63,894 bases of DNA from Pseudomonadota bacterium (GTDB taxonomy: Bacteria > Pseudomonadota > Gammaproteobacteria > Burkholderiales > Burkholderiaceae_C): contig JAFEER010000276.1 of NCBI GenBank assembly GCA_018240985.1, forward strand, positions 1 through 63,894, written 5' to 3'. The position numbers and the translations under genes are program-made. Shown piece after piece: positions 24,244 through 33,628 of the stretch (positions are counted from its first letter, which is position 1; each line of letters starts with the position of its first letter). The notes under the pieces were generated by a model. That model searched no databases and was not told where the DNA came from. It saw only the letters and a list, made by a program, of their open reading frames with translations.

Positions 24244-25232
24244 TGCTGAACCTCTTGTCCTGGCTGGCGCAGTTGTTCGATGCCGCACAGCAATGGTTGT
24301 TCGAATCGGTCGTACAGCCCGTGCTGTACGCGCTTGGCCTGGCCAGCGTGCTGGAGGACGCCTACGCCGCCACGGGCTGGCTGCTGGTGGGCCTGCTGCA
24401 GCTGGCCGTGATGCTGCTCGTGATCGCCCCGCTGGAGCGCTGGCGTCCCGTGGAGCCCATGCGCGACCCCGCGGGCAGGCGCACCGACGTGGTCTACACA
24501 CTCATCCACCGCCTGGGCTTGTTTCGCGTGGCCCTGTTCTTCACCGTCATGCCGCTCTGGGATGACCTGTTCGGCATGCTGCGCACCCATGGCTGGCACG
24601 CCTGGCAGCTCGATGCCCTGTGGCCCGGGGTGACGGACTTGCCGCTGGTGAGCCTGCTGCTCTACCTGCTGGTGTTCGACTGCCTGGATTACTGGATCCA
24701 TCGTGGCCAGCACCATTTCGGCTGGTGGTGGCGCCTGCATTCGCTGCATCACGCGCAGCGGCAGATGACCCAGTGGAGCGACAGCCGCAATCACCTGCTG
24801 GACGACCTGCTGCGCGACGCCATCATCGTTACCGTGGCGCAATGCATAGGCGTGGCGCCGGCGCAGTTTGTGCTGATCGTCGCGCTCACGCAGCTCAGCG
24901 AAAACCTGCACCACGCCAACCTGCGGCTCTGGTTTGGCCGCCTGGGAGAGCGCCTGTGGATCAGCCCGCGTTTTCACCGCCGGCACCACGCGATGGAAGC
25001 GCGGGTGCCGGCGCCGACAGCCGATGCGGCCGCCCTGGGCGGACACAATTTCGGCGTGCTGCTGCCCTGGTGGGACATGCTGTTTGGCACGGCCAATTTT
25101 GAGCTGCGCTACGACCCCACAGGGGTGCGCGACCAGATCGAGCCCGGCCCCGACGGCCGCGTGCGCGACTACGGCCGCGGCTTCTGGGCGCAGCAGTGGC
25201 GCGGGCTGCTGCGCGTGCTGGGGCGCGGCTGA
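24243..25232 (+). CDS. Sterol desaturase / fatty acid hydroxylase family membrane protein
   Basis: The 329-residue protein has about five membrane helices and the three histidine clusters that hold a di-iron centre: HRGQHHFGWWWRLHSLHH (two clusters, H-x3-H and H-x2-H-H) and ISPRFHRRHHAMEAR (H-x2-H-H). These enzymes hydroxylate or desaturate lipids at the membrane. The substrate is unknown; the linked deacetylase suggests envelope lipid or glycolipid modification. ATG 24243 overlaps the deacetylase stop (TGATG), so translation is coupled. Confidence 0.88.
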   Translation: MLNLLSWLAQLFDAAQQWLFESVVQPVLYALGLASVLEDAYAATGWLLVGLLQLAVMLLVIAPLERWRPVEPMRDPAGRRTDVVYTLIHRLGLFRVALFFTVMPLWDDLFGMLRTHGWHAWQLDALWPGVTDLPLVSLLLYLLVFDCLDYWIHRGQHHFGWWWRLHSLHHAQRQMTQWSDSRNHLLDDLLRDAIIVTVAQCIGVAPAQFVLIVALTQLSENLHHANLRLWFGRLGERLWISPRFHRRHHAMEARVPAPTADAAALGGHNFGVLLPWWDMLFGTANFELRYDPTGVRDQIEPGPDGRVRDYGRGFWAQQWRGLLRVLGRG

Positions 25233-25262
25233 AATCGCCGCAATGGCGCTATGCTTGCGCGC

Positions 25263-26159
25263 ATGGGGCCACTATTCGATTCCTTCTGGCGCGCCGTCGG
25301 CTACTGCCTGATGCCGCGCATCATCGCGCTGTCGCTGTTGCCGCTGATCCTGATGACCCTGGTGGCTTGGGGTGGCGCGCATTTCTACTGGGCAGGGGCC
25401 GTCGCCTGGACGCAGGCCATGCTGGAGGGGGCCAACTGGCTGCAGCTGCTCTGGGGCTGGCTGCACAACTTCGGCGTGGACAACCTGCCGATGATGCTGG
25501 CGCCGCTGCTGGTGCTGATGCTGGCCATACCCGTGATCGTCATCATCTGCGTGCTGGTCGTGGCCTTGTTCATGGCGCCGTCCATCGTGACGCTGGTGGC
25601 AGCGCGGCGTTTTGATCAATTGGAGCGCAAGCGCGGCGGCGGCTTCTTCGCCAGCCTGCTGTGGTCGCTGGGCTCCACCTTGGCAGCGCTGGTGGCGATG
25701 GTGATTTCCATGCCGCTATGGCTTGTTCCACCACTGGTGCTGGTGCTGCCGCCGCTGATCTGGGGCTGGCTCACCTACCGCGTGATGGCCTTCGACGCGC
25801 TGGCCGAACATGCCAGCAGGCCCGAGCGGCGCGAGATCTTCAAGCGCCACCGCCTGAGCCTGCTGGCCATCGGCGTGCTCACCGGTCTGCTGGGGGCGGC
25901 GCCGGCCATCGTCTGGGCCTCGGGCGTGGTGTTTGCGGCCGCCTTCTTCGTGCTGGTGCCGGTGGCCATCTGGATCTATACGCTGGTGTTTGCCTTTTCC
26001 GCGCTCTGGTTTACCCACTATTGCCTGGCGGCGCTGCAGCAGCTGCGGGAGCAAGATGGCAATGTGATCTACCGGCCCGAGCAGAACCCGTCCGCGATCA
26101 CCATCACCGCGCCGCCGGCACTTCCCGGCCCGCCTTCATCCGACATGCCCCCGTCATGA
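25263..26159 (+). CDS. EI24-domain (CysZ-like) membrane protein
   Basis: This 298-residue protein has about six hydrophobic segments: IIALSLLPLILMTLVAWGG, MMLAPLLVLMLAIPVIVIIC, LAALVAMVISMPLWLVPPLV, LLGAAPAIVWASGVVFAAAF and others. FWRAVGYCLMPRIIALSLLP and IWGWLTYRVMAFDALAEHAS are EI24/CysZ family features. CysZ members import sulfate, while other EI24 proteins have no known role. The C-terminus is Pro-rich. It starts 30 bp after the desaturase gene and its stop overlaps the next start (ATGA). Confidence 0.85.
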   Translation: MGPLFDSFWRAVGYCLMPRIIALSLLPLILMTLVAWGGAHFYWAGAVAWTQAMLEGANWLQLLWGWLHNFGVDNLPMMLAPLLVLMLAIPVIVIICVLVVALFMAPSIVTLVAARRFDQLERKRGGGFFASLLWSLGSTLAALVAMVISMPLWLVPPLVLVLPPLIWGWLTYRVMAFDALAEHASRPERREIFKRHRLSLLAIGVLTGLLGAAPAIVWASGVVFAAAFFVLVPVAIWIYTLVFAFSALWFTHYCLAALQQLREQDGNVIYRPEQNPSAITITAPPALPGPPSSDMPPS

Positions 26160-26977
26160 CACCCACCTTCGGCCTGATCATCATTGGCGACGAAATCCTC
26201 TCCGGCAAGCGCGCGGACAAGCATCTGCCCAAGGTCATAGAGCTGCTGGCGGCACGCGGGCTGGCGCTGGGCTATGCCGACTACGTGGGCGACGACCGCC
26301 CGCGCATCACGGCGGCGCTACAGCGCGCCTTTGCCTCGTCCGACATGGTCTTCAGCTGCGGCGGCATTGGCGCCACGCCCGACGACCACACGCGCCAGTG
26401 CGCGGCTGCCGCCCTAGTACGGCCGCTGCAGCTGCACCCCGAGGCCGCAGCCCTGATCCGCGAGCGCATGCAGGACGTGGCGCGCGAGCAGGGCCAGCCC
26501 TACGAGCCAGAACGTGCCGACAACCTGCACCGCCTGAACATGGGCGTGTTTCCGCAGGGCGCGCGCATCATCCCCAACCCCTACAACAAGATCCCGGGCT
26601 TTACCTGCGACGGCCCGGGCGGCGGCATGGTGCATTTCGTGCCCGGCTTCCCGGTCATGGCCTGGCCCATGGTGGAATGGGCGCTGGAGCATGACTGTGC
26701 AGAGTGGTTCAACCGCCAGCCGCAGACCGAGCATTCCATCGTGCTGTACGAGGCCATGGAGGCCGCGCTCACCCCGCTCATGGAGCGCATCGAGGCCGCG
26801 CACCCCGGCGTCAAGGTGTTCAGCCTGCCCAGCGTCGATCACCCGGTGCATGGCCGGCACATCGAGCTGGGCGTGAAGGGCGCGGCAACCCTGGTGCCGG
26901 CGGCGTGGCAGGACTTGCATCAGGCATTGCACCAAATTGGTGCATCCATGGGCCCCGAAACGGTGCGTCACCTGTAG
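26156..26977 (+). CDS. CinA N-terminal / MoaB-like molybdopterin-binding domain protein
   Basis: The 273-residue protein starts TFGLIIIGDEILSGKRADKH and has FSCGGIGATPDDHTRQCAA, the conserved loops of the MoCF (molybdopterin-binding) fold shared by MoaB, MoeA and CinA. The CinA C-terminal amidohydrolase domain is absent. It is annotated in relatives as 'competence/damage-inducible protein A', but a role in competence is not established. It overlaps the EI24 gene by 4 bp. Its 3' end carries the NtrC sites that serve glnA. Confidence 0.88.
   Translation: MTPTFGLIIIGDEILSGKRADKHLPKVIELLAARGLALGYADYVGDDRPRITAALQRAFASSDMVFSCGGIGATPDDHTRQCAAAALVRPLQLHPEAAALIRERMQDVAREQGQPYEPERADNLHRLNMGVFPQGARIIPNPYNKIPGFTCDGPGGGMVHFVPGFPVMAWPMVEWALEHDCAEWFNRQPQTEHSIVLYEAMEAALTPLMERIEAAHPGVKVFSLPSVDHPVHGRHIELGVKGAATLVPAAWQDLHQALHQIGASMGPETVRHL
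26928..26966 (+). promoter_or_regulatory. Two NtrC-binding sites (glnA enhancer) inside the CinA-like gene
   Basis: Site 1 (26928-26944) is the perfect dyad TGCACC-aaatt-GGTGCA, identical to the NtrC consensus core. Site 2 (26952-26966) is GCCCC-gaaac-GGTGC, with one mismatch to GCACC-N5-GGTGC. Centres lie about 132 and 109 bp upstream of the predicted glnA start site, close to the -140/-108 enhancer of enteric glnA. Confidence 0.85.
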
Positions 26978-27009
26978 TCGGGCGCCTCTCTTAGAATCAC
27001 GCGCCTGAT

Positions 27010-27033
27010 ATCAGTATCGAAATCAGTATCGAA
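27010..27033 (+). repeat. Tandem 12-bp repeat upstream of the glnA promoter
   Basis: ATCAGTATCGAA occurs twice in direct tandem, between the NtrC sites and the sigma-54 promoter. It could bind a regulator or assist bending, or may be chance. Confidence 0.6.
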
Positions 27034-27041
27034 GGCAGAAC

Positions 27042-27057
27042 TGGCACGCAAACTGCT
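27042..27057 (+). promoter_or_regulatory. Sigma-54 promoter of glnA
   Basis: TGGCAC-gcaaa-CTGCT matches the RpoN consensus TGGCAC-N5-TTGCA/T with the invariant GG and GC spaced by 10 bp. Transcription would begin near 27068, leaving a 38-nt leader. Confidence 0.85.
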
Positions 27058-27105
27058 TACTTATGCGCATCGTTGTTGATGCGCTTTTATTTTTGGAGAA
27101 ACCTG

Positions 27106-28521
27106 ATGGCCAAGACCGTTGCAGACGTGATGAAGATGGTGGAGGAAAACGAAGTCAAGTTCGTGGACTTGCGCTTCACGGACACCCGTGGCAAGGAGCA
27201 GCATGTCACCGTACCGGTGTCGCACTTTGATGAAGACAAGTTCAGCGCCGGTCACGCCTTTGACGGTTCATCCGTCGCCGGCTGGAAGGGCATCGAGGCC
27301 TCGGACATGCAGCTCATGCCCGACCCGAGCACCGCCAACATCGACCCGTTCTTCGAGGAAACCACGCTGTTCCTGCAGTGCGACGTGGTCGAGCCCGGCG
27401 ACGGCAAGGCCTATGACCGCGACCCGCGCTCCATCGCCAAGCGCGCCGAGGCCTACCTGAAGGCCTCCGGCCTGGGCGACACGGCCTACTTCGGCCCCGA
27501 GCCCGAGTTCTTCATCTTCGACGGTGTGCGCTGGTGCAATGAGTCGGGCCGCGTGTTCTTCGAGATCGAGGAGTACGAAGCCCCCTGGAACAGCGGCACC
27601 AAGTTCGACAGCGGCAACCGCGGCCACCGCCCCACCACCAAGGGCGGCTACTTCCCCGTGCCGCCCGTGGACAGCACGCAGGACATGCGCGCCGAAATGG
27701 TGCTGATCCTGGAGCAGCTGGGCATTCCGGTCGAGGTGTTCCACCACGAGGTGGCCGGCGCCGGCCAGAACGAGATCGGTACGCGCTTCTCCACCCTGGT
27801 CGAGCGCGCCGACTGGACGCAGGTGCTGAAGTACGTCGTCTGGAACGTGGCCAACACCTACGGCAAGACCGCCACCTTCATGCCCAAGCCCTACGCCGGC
27901 GACAACGGCTCGGGCATGCATGTGCACCAGTCCATCTGGAAGGACGGCAAGAACCTGTTCGCCGGTGACGGCTATGCCGGCCTGTCGGACTTTGCGCTGT
28001 ACTACATCGGCGGCATCATTCACCACGCCCGCGCCCTGAACGCCATCACCAACCCCGGCACCAACAGCTACAAGCGCCTGGTGCCCGGCTACGAGGCGCC
28101 GGTGAAGCTGGCCTACAGCTCGCGCAACCGTTCCGCGTCGATCCGCATTCCCTATGTGGCCAATCCCAAGGGCCGCCGCATCGAGGCGCGCTTCCCCGAT
28201 CCACTGGCCAACCCCTACCTGTGCTTCTCGGCGCTGATGATGGCCGGCCTGGACGGCGTGGAAAACAAGATCCACCCAGGCGAGGCTGCCACCAAGGACT
28301 TGTACCACCTGCCGCCCGAAGAAGACAGGCTGGTGCCCACCGTGTGCCACAGCCTGGATCAGGCGCTGGAGGCGCTGGACAAGGATCGCGCCTTCCTGAC
28401 CAAGGGCGGCGTGTTCTCCGACAGCATGCTGGACGCCTACGTCGAGCTCAAGATGGGCGAGGTGCAGCGCTTCCGCATGGCGCCGCACCCGGTCGAGTAC
28501 GACATGTACTACTCGCTGTAA
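27106..28521 (+). CDS. glnA: Glutamine synthetase, type I
   Basis: This 471-residue enzyme makes glutamine from glutamate, ammonia and ATP as a dodecamer. Seen: [22 protein letters not shown] (N-terminal), [21 protein letters not shown] (ATP/glutamate site), NRSASIRIP, and Tyr400 in [10 protein letters not shown], the adenylylation site of GSI-beta enzymes. GGAGA precedes ATG 27106. A sigma-54 promoter with NtrC sites lies upstream and a terminator downstream. It heads the glnA-(exported protein)-ntrB-ntrC locus that controls nitrogen assimilation. Confidence 0.99.
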   Translation: MAKTVADVMKMVEENEVKFVDLRFTDTRGKEQHVTVPVSHFDEDKFSAGHAFDGSSVAGWKGIEASDMQLMPDPSTANIDPFFEETTLFLQCDVVEPGDGKAYDRDPRSIAKRAEAYLKASGLGDTAYFGPEPEFFIFDGVRWCNESGRVFFEIEEYEAPWNSGTKFDSGNRGHRPTTKGGYFPVPPVDSTQDMRAEMVLILEQLGIPVEVFHHEVAGAGQNEIGTRFSTLVERADWTQVLKYVVWNVANTYGKTATFMPKPYAGDNGSGMHVHQSIWKDGKNLFAGDGYAGLSDFALYYIGGIIHHARALNAITNPGTNSYKRLVPGYEAPVKLAYSSRNRSASIRIPYVANPKGRRIEARFPDPLANPYLCFSALMMAGLDGVENKIHPGEAATKDLYHLPPEEDRLVPTVCHSLDQALEALDKDRAFLTKGGVFSDSMLDAYVELKMGEVQRFRMAPHPVEYDMYYSL

Positions 28522-28555
28522 TCGGCATGGTGCGCCTTGCGGCGCATCGCATCCG

Positions 28556-28581
28556 GGCGGCTTCGGCCGCCTTTGTCTTTT
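28556..28581 (+). terminator. Terminator after glnA
   Basis: GGCGGC-ttcg-GCCGCC with a UUCG tetraloop is followed by TTTGTCTTTT. It separates glnA from the downstream genes, so ntrB-ntrC expression would rely on read-through or a separate promoter. Confidence 0.88.
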
Positions 28582-28718
28582 GCGCGGCGCTTATTGCCGG
28601 AACAATCGCCGTCTTCTCGGGTCTTCTCAGTTGCCGCATGGCAGCACAATTGGCGCCATGCGGTGATTGCGGGATACTCGCCGCCATCGTGCATGCCTGA
28701 CGCATGCTAAGGACTTCG

Positions 28719-29219
28719 ATGAAATACTGTCTGCTCGCCTTCACCATCATTGCCGCCATGCTGCAGCCCGCCTGGGCGCAGGATCGCATCTACCGCTGCG
28801 GCAACGAGTACACCAACAACGCGGCCCAGGCCAGGGAGCGTGGCTGCAAGCTGGTGGAAGGCGGCAACGTAACGATAGTTGAAGGCACGCGCCCGGCCGC
28901 AGCCAGCGGCGGCGCAGCGCCATCGGCGCCCAAGGCGGCGAGCTCGCCCGCCAACGCGCCGCGCGTGGCCGCCAGCGACCAGCGCGCCCGCGACGCCGAT
29001 GCGCGCGCCATCCTGCAGGACGAGCTGCGCAAGGCCGAGGCACGCCTGGCCGAGCTGCGCAAGGAATACAACGACGGCTTCCCGCAACGCTCGGCGCTGG
29101 AGATGCGCAATGCGCAGGTCTACATCGAGCGCACGGCCGAGCTCAAGGCCTCCGTCACCCGCGCCGAGGCCGACGTGGCCGGCATCAAGCGCGAGCTGGG
29201 GCGCCTGGGCGGCAACTAG
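28719..29219 (+). CDS. Small exported coiled-coil protein in the ntr locus (unknown)
   Basis: The 166-residue protein has a signal peptide (MKYCLLAFTIIAAMLQPAWA). After it comes a short domain DRIYRCGNEYTNNAAQARERGCKLVE with two Cys, reminiscent of DUF4124. An Ala/Pro-rich linker follows, then a charged helical region (RDADARAILQDELRKAEARL ... IKRELGRLGG) that likely forms a coiled coil. I do not recognise a function. AAGGA lies 6-10 bp before ATG 28719. It sits between glnA and ntrB, 25 bp before the latter, so it is probably cotranscribed with ntrBC. Confidence 0.72.
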   Translation: MKYCLLAFTIIAAMLQPAWAQDRIYRCGNEYTNNAAQARERGCKLVEGGNVTIVEGTRPAAASGGAAPSAPKAASSPANAPRVAASDQRARDADARAILQDELRKAEARLAELRKEYNDGFPQRSALEMRNAQVYIERTAELKASVTRAEADVAGIKRELGRLGGN

Positions 29220-29244
29220 CTCCCGCAGCACCCAGGACTGCATC

Positions 29245-30312
29245 ATTCAAGCCGCCCCCGAACCGCCGCACTACCAGGCACTGGATCTGCTGTCCACGCT
29301 GGTAGCCGTGCTCGATGCGCAGGGCCGGGTGCTGTACGTGAATGCCGCACTCGAGAACATGCTGGGCCTGTCGCGCCGCATGTTGTTGGGCAGTGATTTT
29401 TCCGCCTTGTTCAGCGACCAGTCCGTCGTGCAAGCCGCGTTGGCGGTGGTGCGCACGCAGGACTACGCGCAGCTGCGCCTGGAGGCGGTGCTGCGCCGAC
29501 CGCAGCAAGACACCATGCCCGTGCATGCCCATATCGCGTCGGCCGAACGGGCGGGCGAGCTGCTGGTGGAGCTGTGGCCCTTGCAGGTACAGGCGCACCA
29601 GGACAGGGAAGAGCGCCTGCTGGAGCAGGCGCAGGCCAACAAGGAGCTGATCCGCAACCTGGCGCACGAGATCAAGAATCCCCTGGGCGGCATACGCGGC
29701 GCCGCGCAGCTGCTGCAGCTGGAGCTGGCCAGCCCCGAGCTGGCCGAATACACCCAGGTCATCATCCACGAGGCCGACCGCCTGCAGCACCTGGTGGACA
29801 GGCTGCTGGCGCCGCACCGCCAGCCGCAGCTGGTGGGCGACGTGAACATCCACGAGGTCTGCGAGCATGTCTGCCGCCTGGTGCTGGCCGAATACCCGCA
29901 TGGCCTGGTGATATTGCGCGACTACGACACCTCCATCCCCGAGTTTCGCGGCGACCGCGCGCAGCTGGTGCAGGCGCTCTTGAACATCGTGCAGAACGCC
30001 GCCCAGGCCCTGGGCGAGCGCATCGCCGCCGGCGACGCGCAGATCACCTTGCGCACCCGCGTGGCGCGCAAGCTCACCATCGGACGCCAGCGCTACAGGC
30101 TGGCATTGGAATTGCATGTCATCGACAACGGCCCGGGCGTGCCAGAAGCCATCAGGGAGCGCATCTTCTACCCCTTGGTGACGGGGCGCGACGGCGGGTC
30201 GGGGCTGGGACTGCCGTTGGCGCAGGCCTTCGTGCAGCATCACGAAGGCATGATCGACTGCGAGAGCCGGCCGGGTTGCACAGACTTTCGGATTCTCATT
30301 CCATTGCCATGA
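29245..30312 (+). CDS. ntrB: Nitrogen regulation sensor histidine kinase NtrB (GlnL), non-canonical start
   Basis: The protein has a PAS domain (LLSTLVAVLDAQGRVLYVN), H box NLAHEIKNPLGGIRGAAQLL with His141, N box (NIVQNAAQAL), and G boxes VIDNGPGVPEA and DGGSGLGLPLAQ. NtrB phosphorylates NtrC under nitrogen limitation. No ATG, GTG or TTG occurs in frame before the PAS domain: the first is GTG 29308, inside its first strand. ATT 29245 (or ATC 29242) lies 7 (4) bp after AGGA and would place the active His at 141, against 139 in E. coli. The start is therefore annotated as ATT, with moderate confidence; the gene itself is certain. Confidence 0.9.
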   Translation: MQAAPEPPHYQALDLLSTLVAVLDAQGRVLYVNAALENMLGLSRRMLLGSDFSALFSDQSVVQAALAVVRTQDYAQLRLEAVLRRPQQDTMPVHAHIASAERAGELLVELWPLQVQAHQDREERLLEQAQANKELIRNLAHEIKNPLGGIRGAAQLLQLELASPELAEYTQVIIHEADRLQHLVDRLLAPHRQPQLVGDVNIHEVCEHVCRLVLAEYPHGLVILRDYDTSIPEFRGDRAQLVQALLNIVQNAAQALGERIAAGDAQITLRTRVARKLTIGRQRYRLALELHVIDNGPGVPEAIRERIFYPLVTGRDGGSGLGLPLAQAFVQHHEGMIDCESRPGCTDFRILIPLP

Positions 30313-30354
30313 CTAGTGTCGCGACACTGGTCGCGAACACAGGAGATCATTGAC

Positions 30355-31797
<1,443 letters not shown>

Positions 31798-31837
31798 CGC
31801 CCGTCCATAGGGCGCTAAAAGCTATATAAATGATAGT

Positions 31838-32584
31838 TCATTGGCTGCTGCCGGCAAGCGCGACCTGCTTGGGCACGCCGGCAAAACTGCCCAGGCGCAG
31901 CCAGGCGCGCAGTTCGCTCTCGCGCCCCACCGATCCCGAGACGTGGATGGCACCGCTACGCCTTGCCTGGGTCCAGTCCAGGTAGCCCAGCCAGACCTCG
32001 GTCAGCGTGCGCAGGTCGGTGGCCACATACAGATCGACATCAAAGCCCGGATCCACGGTGCACAGATCGACCTCGTGGCCGCGCTCCACCACCAGCCAGT
32101 ACTTGCAGGCCGCGGCTACGCTGCCATCGAAGATGAACTCGATGGTGGTGCGGGCGCTGGGCTCGGGCTCGGGGTTGACGTTGCGGCGCATGTCCCACAT
32201 CAGCAGGTTGGCGTCCAGGTGGCGCAGGGTGGCCTCGGTCGTCACCCAGCGCTGCCCCCATACGCCCATGGCCTCGACGATGGGGCGCAGTTCCTGGCCG
32301 GCCTGGGTCAATTCATAGGTGTGGGTTTGATAGCTGTGGGTCTGATGGCTGTGGGTGTGGGCCTGGCGCGCCGCCGGCTTGCGCACCACGATGCCCGCGG
32401 CCTCCAGCTCCTTGAGGCGCTTGGCCAGCAGCGCCGTGGACATGCGCGGCACGCCCCGTCGCAGGTCGTTGAAATGTGCCGAGCCCAGCAGCAGCTCGCG
32501 CACCACCAGCAGCGTCCAGCGGCAGCACAACACCTCGGCCGCCATGGCCATGGGGCAGAACTGCTGATAGCTGTCCATCGACAT
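31838..32584 (-). CDS. HxlR-type winged-helix regulator with SCP2-like C-terminal domain
   Basis: The 248-residue protein has an N-terminal HxlR domain (YQQFCPMAMAAEVLCCRWTL, LLGSAHFNDLRRGVPRMSTA, LLAKRLKELEAAGIVVRKP). A C-terminal domain (TTIEFIFDGSVAAACKYWLVV, ATDLRTLTEVWLGYLDW) resembles SCP2 sterol-binding modules. Between winged-helix strands sits a His-rich insertion, HTHSHQTHSYQTHTYE, made by three 15-bp repeats. GGGAG lies 7 bp before ATG 32584. It is divergent from a methyltransferase gene with two dyads between them, so it probably controls that gene and itself. Confidence 0.88.
   Translation of the reverse strand: MSMDSYQQFCPMAMAAEVLCCRWTLLVVRELLLGSAHFNDLRRGVPRMSTALLAKRLKELEAAGIVVRKPAARQAHTHSHQTHSYQTHTYELTQAGQELRPIVEAMGVWGQRWVTTEATLRHLDANLLMWDMRRNVNPEPEPSARTTIEFIFDGSVAAACKYWLVVERGHEVDLCTVDPGFDVDLYVATDLRTLTEVWLGYLDWTQARRSGAIHVSGSVGRESELRAWLRLGSFAGVPKQVALAGSSQ
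32320..32364 (-). repeat. Three tandem 15-bp repeats in the HxlR-type gene
   Basis: On the plus strand the units TGTGGGTTTGATAGC, TGTGGGTCTGATGGC and TGTGGGTGTGGGCC(T) follow one another. In frame they encode T-H-S/T-H/Y-Q units within the wing of the DNA-binding domain. Copy-number change would add or remove five residues. Confidence 0.85.
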
Positions 32585-32648
32585 GATCGCTCTCCCGCGC
32601 CGTATTACCCGGTAGCTGCAATCTACGCCTATCGCCGCGCCCACGCCA

Positions 32649-32684
32649 GTTCAGATTCTGAAGCGGCCAGGTTCAGAAACAGAA
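32649..32684. promoter_or_regulatory. Candidate regulator operators between HxlR-type gene and methyltransferase
   Basis: TTCAGATTCTGAA (32649-32661) is a perfect 13-bp dyad. GTTCAGAAACAGAAC (32670-32684) is a related dyad whose outer GTTC/GAAC arms match. Their centres are 22 bp apart (about two helical turns), between the divergent genes, as expected for a local autoregulator. Confidence 0.6.
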
Positions 32685-32782
32685 CTTGAGGATTCGCCAC
32701 CCGGGGCGCAGCATGGGTGCCGTAGCGCTGGCCGAAGCGGCAATGTCTGCCACTGGTTCATCTGCGCTGACTGGAGGCTTTC

Positions 32783-33616
32783 ATGACCACCACCACCGAC
32801 ACCGTCCAGGCCCCGTCCCTCGACTACGCCGCCATCAAGCAGCGTCAGCAGGCCGTCTGGTCTTCGGGCGACTACGCCATCATCGGCACCACCTTGCAGA
32901 TCATGGGCGAGAGCCTGTGCGAGGCCGTGAACCTGCGTGCCGGCAGCAAGGTGCTGGATGTTGCCGCCGGCAACGGCAACGCCACCCTGGCCGCCGCGCG
33001 GCGCTTTGCGCGAGTGACCTCCACCGACTATGTGCCGGCGCTGCTGGAGCGCGGCCGTGTGCGCGCCGCAGCGGAGCGCCTGCAGGTCGAATTCCGGCAG
33101 GCCGACGCGGAGGCCCTGCCGTTTGACGACGACTCTTTTGACGTCGCCCTGTCCACCGTGGGCGTGATGTTTGCGCCCCACCAGGAGCGCGCCGCCGCCG
33201 AAATGACGCGCGTGGTGCGCCCGGGCGGCTGCATAGGCCTGGCCAACTGGACGCCGGATGGCTTCGTGGGCCAAGTGCTGAAGACCGTGGGCCAGTACGT
33301 GCCGCCACCGGCCGGTCTGCGCCCTTCCGTGCGCTGGGGCACCGAGCAGGGCTTGCACGAGCTGTTCCCGGGCCAGCAGATCACGGCCACGCCGCGCGAC
33401 TTCATGTTCCGCTACGAATCGCCGCGCCACTGGCTGGAGCTGTTCCGCGCCTGCTATGGGCCGGTACACCGCGCGTTTGCCGCCCTCGATCCCGATCGCC
33501 AGCAGGCGCTGGAGCGCGATCTTCTTGCCCTGCTGGAGCGCCACAACCGGGGCGGCAGCGCCACCCTGCTGGTGCCTGGTGCGTATCTGGAGGTGGTGAT
33601 CCGGCGGCCGTCCTGA
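32783..33616 (+). CDS. Class I SAM-dependent methyltransferase
   Basis: The 277-residue protein has motif I LDVAAGNGNATLAAARRF (D-x-A-x-G-x-G), the acidic post-I residue in VTSTDYVPALLERG, motif II/III FDVALSTVGVMFAPHQ and RVVRPGGCIGLANW. This is the UbiE/Coq5-like small-molecule methyltransferase pattern. The substrate is unknown. GGAGGC lies 7 bp before ATG 32783. It is divergent from the HxlR-type regulator, which likely represses it until a ligand binds. Confidence 0.9.
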   Translation: MTTTTDTVQAPSLDYAAIKQRQQAVWSSGDYAIIGTTLQIMGESLCEAVNLRAGSKVLDVAAGNGNATLAAARRFARVTSTDYVPALLERGRVRAAAERLQVEFRQADAEALPFDDDSFDVALSTVGVMFAPHQERAAAEMTRVVRPGGCIGLANWTPDGFVGQVLKTVGQYVPPPAGLRPSVRWGTEQGLHELFPGQQITATPRDFMFRYESPRHWLELFRACYGPVHRAFAALDPDRQQALERDLLALLERHNRGGSATLLVPGAYLEVVIRRPS

Positions 33617-33628
33617 ATAAACGATAGT

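Noticed and set aside
28643-28657. NtrC-like dyad (GCACaattgGCGC) upstream of the exported coiled-coil gene
   Set aside because: Only a partial match (GGCGC instead of GGTGC) and no sigma-54 promoter nearby.
29308-30312. GTG 29308 as the ntrB start
   Set aside because: It would remove the first strand of the PAS domain and has no ribosome-binding site; the upstream ATT fits family length better.
30316-30327. Palindrome GTGTCGCGACAC as an operator between ntrB and ntrC
   Set aside because: A single perfect palindrome within an operon without a promoter; it may simply be an mRNA hairpin, so it was not called as regulatory.
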